DNA of 64,000 bases, taken from assembly GCA_037157565.1 (NCBI GenBank), contig JAZHRO010000036.1, positions 23,114,501-23,178,500 on the forward strand, in the 5' to 3' direction. This document shows positions 12,051 to 21,395 of the stretch, piece after piece. The translations under genes and the position numbers were made by a program. Each line of letters starts with the position of its first letter. Within the stretch, counting starts at the first letter, position 1. This stretch comes from Thalassia testudinum. Taxonomy: Eukaryota; Streptophyta; Magnoliopsida; Alismatales; Hydrocharitaceae. The notes under the pieces are model-generated. The model was not told where the DNA came from, ran no database searches, and was given only the letters and a program-made list of their open reading frames with translations.

Positions 12051-12833
12051 TGATGAGACACTCATCATGATCTCTAATTACCCCTAATTAACTAGTCTTC
12101 CTAGTTAATTAGCTAAGATTATGAATTTATAAGGGTTAATTATAGAATAAGGGATATTTAGTAAAGGACCTTAAAATAAGTTATAAATGACATTTTATCA
12201 TTCAATTAACATTATTAATAATTTAGATAATAATTGGACTCGAAATCCTATTAATCATTCCCTTAATTAATGAGATAAGTAACTTAAATATAATGTATAC
12301 CTAAGTATATAATAACTTAAGTAATTTTACTTGATCTAATAAATTAATCTAAAAAGGTCAAAAATGTAAATTCAAGGTGAAAACATAATATTTACCTTAT
12401 TTACTAACATATATAAAAAGTTGAAAAAGATCTAAATTAAAATAAACCTTCAAAACCTGAGTTTACATTTTGCTCCTTAAAATTCATTATAATCAGGTCC
12501 ATATTTCTCACACAAGTCCTTAAGTTTAATTACATTTAAGTCCCTTTCCTTCTTCTTCTTCTTCTCCTTCTTCAGTCGAATGAATGGCTGGCGTTGGAGA
12601 GTCACGCCACCGCATGATCACCTCCCTACCGACATTAACCTTCTTTGTCCAAGCTCTTGCAGCTTACGCTCACCAACTCCTCTTGATCCACCGGTCTGGA
12701 TTAACTGGAAATCCTAATTTCCAGTGGGAGATAATCTCAACGTCATCGGAGACGACGACGGAGGTTAATCTCCTCAAGCTCCTTCTTCGGCCAGACCTCG
12801 CCATTCTCTTCACCGCCAACTACTATAAATACC

Positions 12834-12841
12834 CCCTCACC
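12834..12841 (+). promoter_or_regulatory. TATA-like box in insertion D
   Basis: TATAAATA in the context CTACTATAAATACCCC, about 780 bp into D, with pyrimidine-rich sequence downstream. Consistent with an LTR promoter, but untested. Confidence 0.5.
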
Positions 12842-13386
12842 CCACAGATTTTACTCAAGTTGGCTCCCTTCCCTCTTATAACACTGCAGCCAACCCAATA
12901 GGCTATTCATCCAAAACTCCAGTGACTTTCCATCTCACTTTCTGACTTCCTCCATCCATTCTGATCAGCCGAGGAGATCCACCAAGGTATTCCGCGTCTC
13001 TGACACAGGCACCGACCAAAGGAGTCCTCTGCTCCACCTCAAATCTGCTTGCCAAAGATCTTTCTTCCACTCTCTGATTTCGTCATCCACTATGAACCTT
13101 CGGTGGAACCCTATTGACCCCTTCGTCCAGGTAATAGTAGATTAGGAGTAGGAGGAGTAGGTTAGCTTAGTTAGTTAGGTACGTAGCTTAGGTAGGTAGA
13201 TTAGATGTAATTTTAGAATTTTAGTGTTCATCTTCTCTGACTCTGGCAAACTCCTTGAGGTCACCAGAGCCTTAATTTCATCCTTTGAAATCATTGTCCA
13301 TCTTCCTTTATCTCCCACGATCATTTCTTTTCCACTTAATCACTTAATTGATCACCTAATTGCCTAGTTCACATTCCACCTCCACT

Positions 13387-13418
13387 GACTACTGTCACTG
13401 TCCATGGTGACAGTAGTC
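13387..13418. repeat. Perfect 12-bp inverted repeat in D
   Basis: Arms GACTACTGTCAC and GTGACAGTAGTC flank the loop TGTCCATG. No other LTR here has it. It may be a processing or termination structure, or chance. Confidence 0.6.
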
Positions 13419-14099
13419 GAGCTAATTCCACCTTCATAGGGTCTTTCATCATCTATCCACCACTTATGAACCCTAATCGACACTATAATACATATTATTA
13501 TCACATATAAATTAAACGCCCAATCATAATTAAGCTTTTGAGTTCGCTGTCAATGGCGACTCAGGAGCAGTTCAAACTATTAATTAACTATATAATTATG
13601 ACTGCTATTATTTATTGACTTGTTTTAACCACTCAACTGAGTGGTTGATGTAAACACATTTACACTACTTAAAATGTCTATTTATGCATGTTCTTAAGCA
13701 TAGGATTGCATTTCATGATATAAATATTGCATTACATGCATCATCTTGCATTTAGAGTAGTTTGAATAAAATGGAGGTTAATTGTCTCCTTTTATGTGCT
13801 TGGACAGGGCAAATATTTTATCGGGGCCTCGGATCAAAGATCCAACCGTATGGATATGATCAGGGCGACGATTGGAGTTCAACGACTCCAAGATCGCCCT
13901 AATCAGGCATCCGTAGCATCAGATAGAGATCGGGGAACCCTAGAAGATCAAGGGCCAGGATGGTGTAAATCCACACTTCAGATGGAAAATCCGACCACAC
14001 AGATGAATTCGGATCGACGATCGCAGCCGAACGACACAAAAATCGAGTCAATCCGACATCCGTGGCACCATCTACAACTTCCAGAAGATGGACGGCCAA

Positions 14100-14121
14100 G
14101 ATGGCGCCACGTGGCGCCATC
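14100..14121. promoter_or_regulatory. Perfect 22-bp palindrome with G-box core in element E U3
   Basis: GATGGCGCCAC is followed by its own reverse complement, centred on CACGTG, the plant G-box bound by bZIP and bHLH dimers. The same palindrome is in the 3' LTR at 20081-20102, and diverged versions are in B, C, G and I. Confidence 0.75.
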
Positions 14122-14248
14122 CTAGCTGCCCAATCGGCCGCAGGAGTCCTGTGAAGACCGCGCACCGTCTCCTCTCCGCCGTTGGATCTCGATCCAACGG
14201 CTGCGGTCGCTCGCGTTTAGAAATGCCCGCGCGACCATTTCGCCCGCG

Positions 14249-14301
14249 TAGCGCAGCGGCGACGCAGCTGCGGGCGAAGCGGAGGTCGCGGGTTCGAGCC
14301 G
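14249..14301 (+). other. tRNA-like Pol III A-box/B-box pair inside element E LTR
   Basis: TAGCGCAGCGGC (14249-14260) fits the tRNA A-box pattern TRGCNNAGYNGG. GGTTCGAGCCG (14291-14301) matches ten of eleven positions of the B-box GGTTCGANNCC. The spacing of about 40 bp is normal for Pol III internal promoters. Preceding GGAGGTCGCG is also tRNA-like. A full cloverleaf cannot be folded by eye, so this may be a decayed tRNA or SINE head. A second copy lies at 20230-20282. Confidence 0.45.
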
Positions 14302-14665
14302 CGGTGAGGGGGTCGAAGGCGCGGGTGAGCGGGCGCGCACGAGCGTCGGATGAAGATCCAACGGCCGTGCGCGCCCGATAGCGCCGACGCGCAGTTGTAC
14401 GCTCTGGTGGATGCTCGATCGCACGCGGGCGGGCGCGCTACGCAGCGGGCGCGGACGCGATCTAAGCCGTCCGATCTCGCGATCGGACGGCTGAGACGAC
14501 GCGGACGTGCGTATGCGTTACGCGCGCAGGCCAGCCGAGCGGGCGCGCGTGGGCGCGGCGGCGACGGCGACGGCGGGGCTTTAGCGACGGTTTTATCCGT
14601 CACTAAAGACCCCTTATTTATTATTTTGAAGATGTAATGTCCATTTTGCCCCCACTCCTTGCAAC

Positions 14666-14674
14666 TATAAAAGG
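14666..14674 (+). promoter_or_regulatory. TATA box of element E 5' LTR
   Basis: TATAAAAGG in the context GCAACTATAAAAGGAGACCC; the 3' LTR copy is at 20647-20655. Transcription should start about 30 bp downstream. Confidence 0.75.
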
Positions 14675-15412
14675 AGACCCCCTCCATACGAAATTTTCAT
14701 CCCTTCCTGCTCCTCTCTACCTCTCCAAAGCTCAAGAGAAGCTTGTCCCACACCCGGGATGCTTCTCGCGAGATAAAGTCCAAATTTTCATCCCCCTTCG
14801 GAAGTGGATCCCGCGACGACGACGGCGTGCTGCTTCGTTCCCGTTCTTCTGCTTCGTCCTCCTTCGTCCCGCTTCGTTCTCCTTCGTCCAGGCGTCGTCC
14901 CGTCCGGCTCGTCCTCCAAGCGACCGTCGAGGAGGATTTCTCTCTCCCTATTCTTTTTACTGCTTTCTAGTATAGATTTACTGTTTTCTAGAGTAGTCTA
15001 TTCGTCCTCCGAGCGATCGTCGAGGAGGACATTTCTCCCTCCATTCTTTTAATGCTTTCTAGAGTAATTGTTTTATGTTTTCTAGTTGTAACGAAAGAAC
15101 TCTTTTATGATAAATTCCTTGTCTATTCTACATCTCATTTTGATTTCCATGTATAGTATTCCTTCTCTCTCTCTTACTCCCTCTCTCTCTTTTATTTGTT
15201 GTAGATACTTAGATAGTTTAAATTGAATTTCTTGGTGACAAAATAAAAAGAAACGCGAAGTTTTTAAATCAAACGTTCGCCTCCCTGTGTTCGACCCGGA
15301 ATTTTAATTTCGGTATAAATTTTATTTGTTGAACACGAATCCTTCGCTTTCGAACTACAACGATGGGTTTTCCAAAACCAAACATGTTAGCGTAGATTCT
15401 CGTTGAACATTT

Positions 15413-15430
15413 TGGCGCTGTTGCCGGGGA
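15413..15430 (+). promoter_or_regulatory. Primer-binding site of element E
   Basis: TGGCGCTGTTGCCGGGGA, one mismatch from the complement of the plant tRNA-Asp 3' end, three bases after the LTR. Confidence 0.9.
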
Positions 15431-16593
15431 GGCAACGCTCTTTGATTTCTCTTCACATTTTGTAACTTACAAATCATTTACCTCACTTTTTTTTTCCTTT
15501 CTTATTGTAATTGCAGGTACTCTTTTGAGACAGGCAAAAGCGGTAGATCGGAGTAAAGTGCTGTGGAAGGTTTTGTAAGTTATCCCCCACCTCCCACCCA
15601 TTAGATTTCATTTCATCACATAATAATTCAAACATCAATCAACCTAGGTGTTCTTATAAACTCTAAGGTTAGATTGTTTGTTGTTTGACATCCATACTCA
15701 CTCCAACCCCCACATTAAAAAAAATAATAATAAAAAAAATCTCACAGAGGTACACAACCTCATCTGATTTTCTAACTCAACCGGTAAACCAATCTTAGGA
15801 GCCGGTACACACATCCAAACACATAATCGAGTAGAAATCAGATTGGGTAATCATTTGTGTGCCTAATTAGGTGGTGCATCAGGCCAGTTGTTTGAGTTGT
15901 TTGGGCCGCACCACTTCAAATAAAATCAACTCATCAAGTAGCTGCCAATTAGGTTCAACTCTTAGGGATCTACCAGGCACTCCACATTCTTTTTACACTT
16001 TAAAGGAAAATATCTTCACCTGTGCTTGCAAAACCTGGTGTGCCAATGAAACTTGATTGAAAACACCTAAAGTTGAATCCTAAAAGCTACTAAGCAAGAT
16101 TTGAACCTTAAAATTCATCACATCAAAAATAATCTTGCTTGAAAACCACTGGTTGTGCACGCACACACAAAGCAATCAATCATTAAGGGCACAACCCATT
16201 TAAAGGGCCCATCACATTCCAAAGCACATTCAAACCTAGCCCTAAATAAAACAGAGTAGACGTTGGCCTTAAGGATTGGACTCGCTCTTCAGAACTCAGA
16301 ACGAGATTATTTTCGATTAGTCTGTTTCTACTGTTCAATCTGATGTCTAGCTAGGGGAGCAGAGTCAAACGATCGCGGCTGGGGGGTACACTAGGAACCG
16401 GAGGCGCAAGCCGAAGGAAGAACCTTCTCCCCAGTCCCTCCTTCTAACTGGTTGGATTGAACAGACAGAAGTAGATCAAATCGTTCCTTTATCTCAAGAC
16501 GGATTTTGAGAGTCTGTAGGTCTGTAGGCTAACCCATTTAAGGACAGGTTTGATTGTTTGTATTGCAGGGCACCTTTCTTCCTCCCGTGTCTC
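15431..16593 (+). other. Element E leader with probable intron (about 15575-16568)
   Basis: An acceptor-like TTGTAATTGCAG ends near 15516. A short exon-like piece ends GGTTTT before GTAAGT at 15575, a near-consensus plant donor. A T-rich acceptor TTTGTATTGCAG ends at 16568, 25 bp before the ORFX ATG. Element I keeps both sites (46735 and 47788), and B keeps versions of them. Inside the putative intron, the AAGGGCACAACCCATTTAAA module followed by GGGCCC (about 16187-16212) is conserved in I and B. No coding capacity. Confidence 0.6.
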
Positions 16594-18387
16594 ATGAATC
16601 CTTCCACATATTTCACGCATTCCCGCTCTTTCCCTCCTGTTGTAAATTATCCTCAACATGACGATTATCCCAACTCGTATTGTAATCGACCATCAGTTAG
16701 TTGGGATAATTTGGATTGGGGATACAATTCCGGACCCCCGTGTTTAGGGTCTAACCCTGAACACTTTGATTCTCAATTCTATCCTTCTCAGAGTTGCATC
16801 GATTATAGATCGTCCTCCTTTCATGAACAACCTAATGCGATCTACAATCAAGAAGGATACACTGATCCTTACCCATCCTCTGATTTCACTGCCTTTAGGT
16901 CATCTCCATCTTTTGAACAATCTGAAATGACCTATTATCAGGATGGGTATAACGAATCTCAATTCGTTAATTCCTCTACATTGATGTCAAACCCGCCCAA
17001 CCCTGAACCAACTCATTTGGTTCAGGTTAATCAGGTTCAAGATAAGGTTCTGGCTAACTTGAGGAATATCATTCAATCTTTAGAAGTTCAGCCAATACCT
17101 TGCATTGAGAGATTGGAGCCCCTGATTGAAATGATTGATGATTTAAACAAGTCTTTGTTGGATTGGCTCCAGGATGTTAAGGATAAGAACCCGGGTGAGT
17201 TTCTACTTGGGAAATTAGCGAAATTGAGGATGAGATTCGTGGTTGCTTTGATTCAATCTTGGAATAATTCCCAGGATGAACTCTCTTCAGGAAAGCCAAT
17301 GATAGAACCCGCTCAGGCACCTGTTGGGGGGGACACGTGTTACGAAGCTGACCAGATTGAATTAAAACAACCAATTAAGGATGATTTGATTTCTTCACCT
17401 GAAATCCCTGAGCCGGGTTACGAGGAAACGTATGTCTCCTTGGAACGCAAAGTGACAAATGATTTTGGGACATACATTGATACGGATCCTGATGGTGAAG
17501 ATTTAAGTTGCGAAGTCTCACACGAGTTTTCAGATCACGATTTTTGTGAGACGATTGGGCCTGAGGAATCTGATAGATCATTTGATAGCCCAATAACTGA
17601 GGAAACTGATCTTATTAGGGCACACGATACGGATCCAGAATCGCATTTTCTGGAGGAATTAATTCAATGCCCTGATTATCAGTTACACCCTGTTGAGCTT
17701 ATTGATGATTCTAATTCTGAGATAATTAGACCCAAGTCAATTTTGATTTTGCCACATCATCTAGACTTGGAGATTTCAGACGGGGTGATGAATATACAAG
17801 AGGTCATGGAATTTGATATGCCGAATGAGGAGGATAGGAGCTGGGAAATTCTGATTTGGGAAGTCAATTTTGGAGGAAATGGAAGATTGAGTCGAAGGGT
17901 TCCTTTTAAACTGAAACCATCAAATCAGAACCCTTACGACATTTGTTTCGAGGATGTCAAACTCAAGCACACATTTAACGATTATCCTTTTGAGCTTCAA
18001 TTCTCTGTAACCCGACATTTTGGCCTTGGGTTGCATCCTCACAAATCGCAGGCCCGACCCCGCTTGCATTCTGATTTTAGGTTTTGGGTAATTTTTATCC
18101 AGAACCTAAGATATTCTCGATTATGGGGTGTGGGTCTGCACCACAATCTGGTCCACATCTGTGGACCTTTGCTGACAGGTCAGAGGATTCTTCTGTTCAT
18201 TCTAATTCTGACCTGCACATGTGAATTCTTCATTTCTTTTCTTTGTATAGTGTGCCTAGCTGAAGGCACTAAACTCAGCACATATACAGTTCTTTTTCAT
18301 TTTCATCTCGGAGCGGACCCGATATCCACGCAATTCAGGTGCTTTCTACGCTTTTCCTCTCTATTTTATGTCTTTTTAATACAATGA
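16594..18387 (+). CDS. ORFX, uncharacterised 597-residue protein of a non-autonomous retrotransposon
   Basis: I recognise no known domain: no CCHC knuckle, no DTG/DSG protease, no RT or integrase motif. The ATG at 16594 is chosen because element I starts at the same residue (M-x-PST-x-FTH); upstream in-frame codons fall in the putative intron acceptor. Residues 1-140 are rich in Tyr, Pro and Ser (SWDNLDWGYN, repeated YNQEGY/YYQDGY). Residues about 145-215 (LVQVNQVQDKVLANLRN onward) look helical or coiled. Residues about 265-400 are strongly acidic. A basic/aromatic part follows (IWEVNF, NPYDICF, RHFGLGLH to about 482). Beyond about 490 the frame continues while I stops, and includes a hydrophobic run at about 530-557, possibly fortuitous. 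Homologues: 47827-49371 and minus 45466-44361. It occupies the gag position. Confidence 0.8.
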   Translation: MNPSTYFTHSRSFPPVVNYPQHDDYPNSYCNRPSVSWDNLDWGYNSGPPCLGSNPEHFDSQFYPSQSCIDYRSSSFHEQPNAIYNQEGYTDPYPSSDFTAFRSSPSFEQSEMTYYQDGYNESQFVNSSTLMSNPPNPEPTHLVQVNQVQDKVLANLRNIIQSLEVQPIPCIERLEPLIEMIDDLNKSLLDWLQDVKDKNPGEFLLGKLAKLRMRFVVALIQSWNNSQDELSSGKPMIEPAQAPVGGDTCYEADQIELKQPIKDDLISSPEIPEPGYEETYVSLERKVTNDFGTYIDTDPDGEDLSCEVSHEFSDHDFCETIGPEESDRSFDSPITEETDLIRAHDTDPESHFLEELIQCPDYQLHPVELIDDSNSEIIRPKSILILPHHLDLEISDGVMNIQEVMEFDMPNEEDRSWEILIWEVNFGGNGRLSRRVPFKLKPSNQNPYDICFEDVKLKHTFNDYPFELQFSVTRHFGLGLHPHKSQARPRLHSDFRFWVIFIQNLRYSRLWGVGLHHNLVHICGPLLTGQRILLFILILTCTCEFFISFLCIVCLAEGTKLSTYTVLFHFHLGADPISTQFRCFLRFSSLFYVFLIQ

Positions 18388-19613
18388 GGACATTGCATTA
18401 GATAGGCATGGGGGGACGGATATTTATCTTTGAATTCATTCGTCAGCTCCGTAGATTTGTTTTATATATAAAAAAAAAAATCAAAATTAGGAAAGAGAAT
18501 TTGGGTTTAAGAAAATTTTCGATCTTAAGAAATACTATATTATGTTCTGAACACAAAGACCCTTCAGGTCTTTGGACTTAATCAGCCTATGTATCCACTA
18601 AAATGTGGATTTGTTTTTCGAGTTCTCGCCAACCTGAATTTTATTATAATTGGAATAAATAAGTTTGGGTGATAAGTACACGACTTGTCAACCCGCCCTC
18701 TGATTTAAGGGAATTTTGAGTTTTAAGCATCTACACACTTTCTTTGCACTGACTCGTTGTTTGGCGATTTTAACGGAAATTGGGTAGCTAATGAACCTTC
18801 TAGGGTGATATGGCTGGCAAGTTATCGTGGGTAACAGCCCATAGGTAGGTTGTCCAGAGCCCAGTCGCTGGACCTTTCTCTTTTTGCTGCCTTTAGGTAA
18901 ATCTTAGACCAGGGAAGCCACCTACTTAAAAAAAAAAAAAAAAAAAAAATCAAAAAGGAGAAAAGAACAAAAAGAAATAAGCCACACTTCGCCGCACGAG
19001 TATGGCTGGCAAGTTGTCGGTGGTAACAGCTCATCGACCGGTTGTCCAGAACCCAGCTCAGAAAATGCACTAAAAATTCCCAAAACACTTAGGAAGAAGC
19101 GGAGAAGTAGAATAAACCGGGGAGATATACACTGGATTCACCCTTGTGTTGACCCCGTTAAAAAAATAAAAGTAGGGAGAAAGCTACCGGTTGTAAAGAT
19201 ACACCTTTAGGCAGAATACTTTTTGAGGTCACCTAGAGGCGTAGAAATCCAAAGTCCGTTTTAATTGCCGGTCAACGAGTCTATCACAATCACAATAAGA
19301 TGCTTAAAACTTAGGGTTCTCATCAAATCTTGGGTGAGTTGAATGGCCGTAGAAAGCCACTCTTAAACCCTAAAATTTGAAAATCCAAAAAAAAAAAAAA
19401 AAAGAGTAAAAACAGAAGAAGAAATTTTTCTTTGAATAAGGCGAGGCTTGAGGCGGTCTGCATTTTGGCTGATACCTGGGCACTGTTGTGTCTTTGAAAG
19501 TTCAGTTCTTAAGTAGACAATTTCTTAATGATTGAAAATAACTCAGGTCCAAATAATCTAACCTAATTCTTTTATAAATAGCATATAGTTTTTGCTAGGG
19601 ACTAGCAAAAGAT
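18388..19613 (+). other. Element E 3' noncoding region
   Basis: Begins with GAGGACATTGCATTAGA and an internal AGGCATGGGGGG tract at about 18402-18414. Two copies of a hairpin module follow (18811-18855 and 19003-19047, 192 bp apart), with an A-rich run at about 18928-18949 between them and another at 19387-19403 beyond. A TTTTGCTA/TAGCAAAA hairpin (19590-19610) stands directly before the terminal purine tract. The order matches B, G and I. Confidence 0.7.
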
Positions 19614-19626
19614 AGGCATGGGGGTA
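19614..19626 (+). promoter_or_regulatory. Polypurine tract of element E
   Basis: AGGCATGGGGGTA directly abuts the 3' LTR at 19627. The position is right for plus-strand priming, and it matches TAGGCATGGGGGTA before H's 3' LTR. Confidence 0.85.
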
Positions 19627-21390
19627 TGATGTAAACACATTTACACTACTTAAAATGTCTATTTATGCATGTTCTTAAGCATAGGATTGCATTTCATGAT
19701 ATAAATATTGCATTACATGCATCATCTTGCATTTAGAGTAGTTTGAATAAAATGGAGGTTAATTGTCTCCTTTTATGTGCTTGGACAGGGCAAATATTTT
19801 ATCGGGGCCTCGGATCAAAGATCCAACCGTATGGATATGATCAGGGCGACGATTGGAGTTCAACGACTCCAAGATCGCCCTAATCAGGCATCCGTAGCAT
19901 CAGATAGAGACCGGGGAACCCTAGAAGATCAAGGGCCAGGATGGTGTAAATCTGCACTTCAGATGGAAAATCCGACCACACAGATGAATTCGGATCGACG
20001 ATCGCAGCCGAACGACACAAAAATCGAGTCAATCCGACATCCGTGGCACCATCTACAACTTCCAGAAGATGGACGGCCAAGATGGCGCCACGTGGCGCCA
20101 TCCTAGCCGCCCAATCGGCCGCAGGAGTCCTGTGAAGACCGCGCACCGTCTCCTCTCCGCCGTTGGATCTCGATCCAACGGCTGCGGTCGCTCGCGTTTA
20201 AAAACGCCCGCGCGACCATTTCGCCCGCGTAGCGCAGCGGCGACGCAGCTGCGGGCGAAGCGGAGGTCGCGGGTTCGAGCCGCGGTGAGGGGGTCGAAGG
20301 CGCGGGCGAGCGGGCGCGCACGAGCGTCGGATGAAGATCCAACGGCCGCGCGCGCCCGATAGCGCCGACGCGCAATTGGACGCTCTGGTGGACGCTCGAT
20401 CGCACGCGGGCGGGCGCGCTACGCAGCGGGCGCGGACGCGATCTAAGCCCTCCGATCTCGCGATCGGACGGCTGAGACGACGCGGACGTGCGTATGCGTT
20501 ACGCGCGCAGGCCAGCTGAGCGGGCGCGCGTGGGCGCGGCGGCGACGGCGACGGCGGGGCTTTAGCGACGATTTTATCCGTCACTAAAGACCCCTTATTT
20601 ATTATTTTGAAGATGTAATGTCCATTTTGCCCCCACTCCTTGCAACTATAAAAGGAGACCCCCTCCATACGAAATTTTCATCCCTTCCTTCTCCTCTCTA
20701 CCTCTCCAAAGCTCAAGAGAAGCTTGTCCCACACCCGGGATGCTTCTCGCGAGATAAAGTCCAAATTTTCGTCCCCCTTCGGAAGTGGATCCCGCGACGA
20801 CGACGGCGTGCTGCTTCGTTCCCGTTCTTCTGCTTCGTCCTCCTTCGTCCCGCTTCGTTCTCCTTCGTCCAGGCGTCGTCCCGTCCGGCTCGTCCTCCAA
20901 GCGACAGTCGAGGAGGATTTCTCTCTCCCTATTCTTTTTACTGCTTTCTAGTATAGATTTACTGTTTTCTAGAGTAGTCTATTCGTCCTCCGAGCGATCG
21001 TCGAGGAGGACATTTCTCCCTCCATTCTTTTAATGCTTTCTAGAGTAATTGTTTTATGTTTTCTAGTTGTAACGAAAGAACTCTTTTATGATAAATTCCT
21101 TGTCTATTCTACATCTCATTTTGATTTCCATGTATAGTATTCCTTCTCTCTCTCTTACTCCCTCTCTCTCTTTTATTTGTTGTAGATACTTAGATAGTTT
21201 AAATTGAATTTCTTGGTGACAAAATAAAAAGAAACGCGAAGTTTTTAAATCAAACGTTCGCCTCCCTGTGTTCGACCTGGAATTTTAATTTCGGTATAAA
21301 TTTTATTTGTTGAACACGAATCCTTCGCTTTCGAACTACAACGATGGGTTTTCCAAAACCAAACATGTTAGCGTAGATTCTCATTCAACA
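19627..21390 (+). repeat. Element E 3' LTR
   Basis: Same length (1764 bp) as the 5' copy, with about 20 substitutions and no visible indels. It ends CAACA before the GTGGT duplication. It keeps the G-box palindrome, the tRNA-like boxes, the TATA box and the U5 signature. Confidence 0.93.
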
Positions 21391-21395
21391 GTGGT

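Larger units (their letters stand above)
13646..15409 (+). repeat. Element E 5' LTR
   Basis: Starts TGATGTAAACACATTTACAC (internal hairpin TGTAAA/TTTACA) and ends GAACA just before the PBS. A block at about 14090-14590 is extremely G+C and CpG rich compared with the AT-rich rest. It contains palindromes (14100-14121, 14178-14201, 14465-14492) and tRNA-like A and B boxes. A TTTAGCGACGG/CCGTCACTAAA hairpin (14579-14608) precedes the TATA box at 14666. The U5 signature CTCCCTGTGTTCGACCCGG is near 15281. Open frames inside the block are composition artefacts. Confidence 0.93.
13646..21390 (+). mobile_element. Element E: young ORFX-only non-autonomous LTR retrotransposon
   Basis: This is a complete element: two 1764-bp LTRs (13646-15409 and 19627-21390), perfect GTGGT target duplication (13641-13645, 21391-21395), PBS at 15413, purine tract at 19614-19626. 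The 4217-bp interior holds a single long open frame, ORFX, and no gag, protease, RT, RNase H or integrase. The LTRs differ at roughly 20 sites by eye (about 99% identity), mostly transitions, so insertion was recent. Mobilisation must have used proteins supplied in trans. Its leader, U5, PBS and 3' noncoding modules match B, G and I. Confidence 0.93.

Noticed and set aside
12584..12901. Open frame of 105 codons in D
   Set aside because: It overlaps the TATA-like box and LTR promoter region and has no domain.
13552..13572. TGGCGACTCAGGAGC as a PBS, making 12051-13552 a 5' LTR
   Set aside because: No matching 3' LTR is found at the right end of D, and a U5-like motif lies near 23665 instead. 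The reading as one large solo LTR fits better, though not proven.
14122..14687. Overlapping open frames of 88-156 codons on both strands in the E LTRs (also 20103-20668)
   Set aside because: They lie in a CpG-rich block on both strands at once, have Arg/Ala/Pro-biased composition, and no domain. They are expected from few stop codons in G+C-rich DNA.
16558..16593. Upstream start of ORFX at 16558
   Set aside because: The codon is TTG and lies inside a probable intron acceptor. The conserved ATG is 16594.
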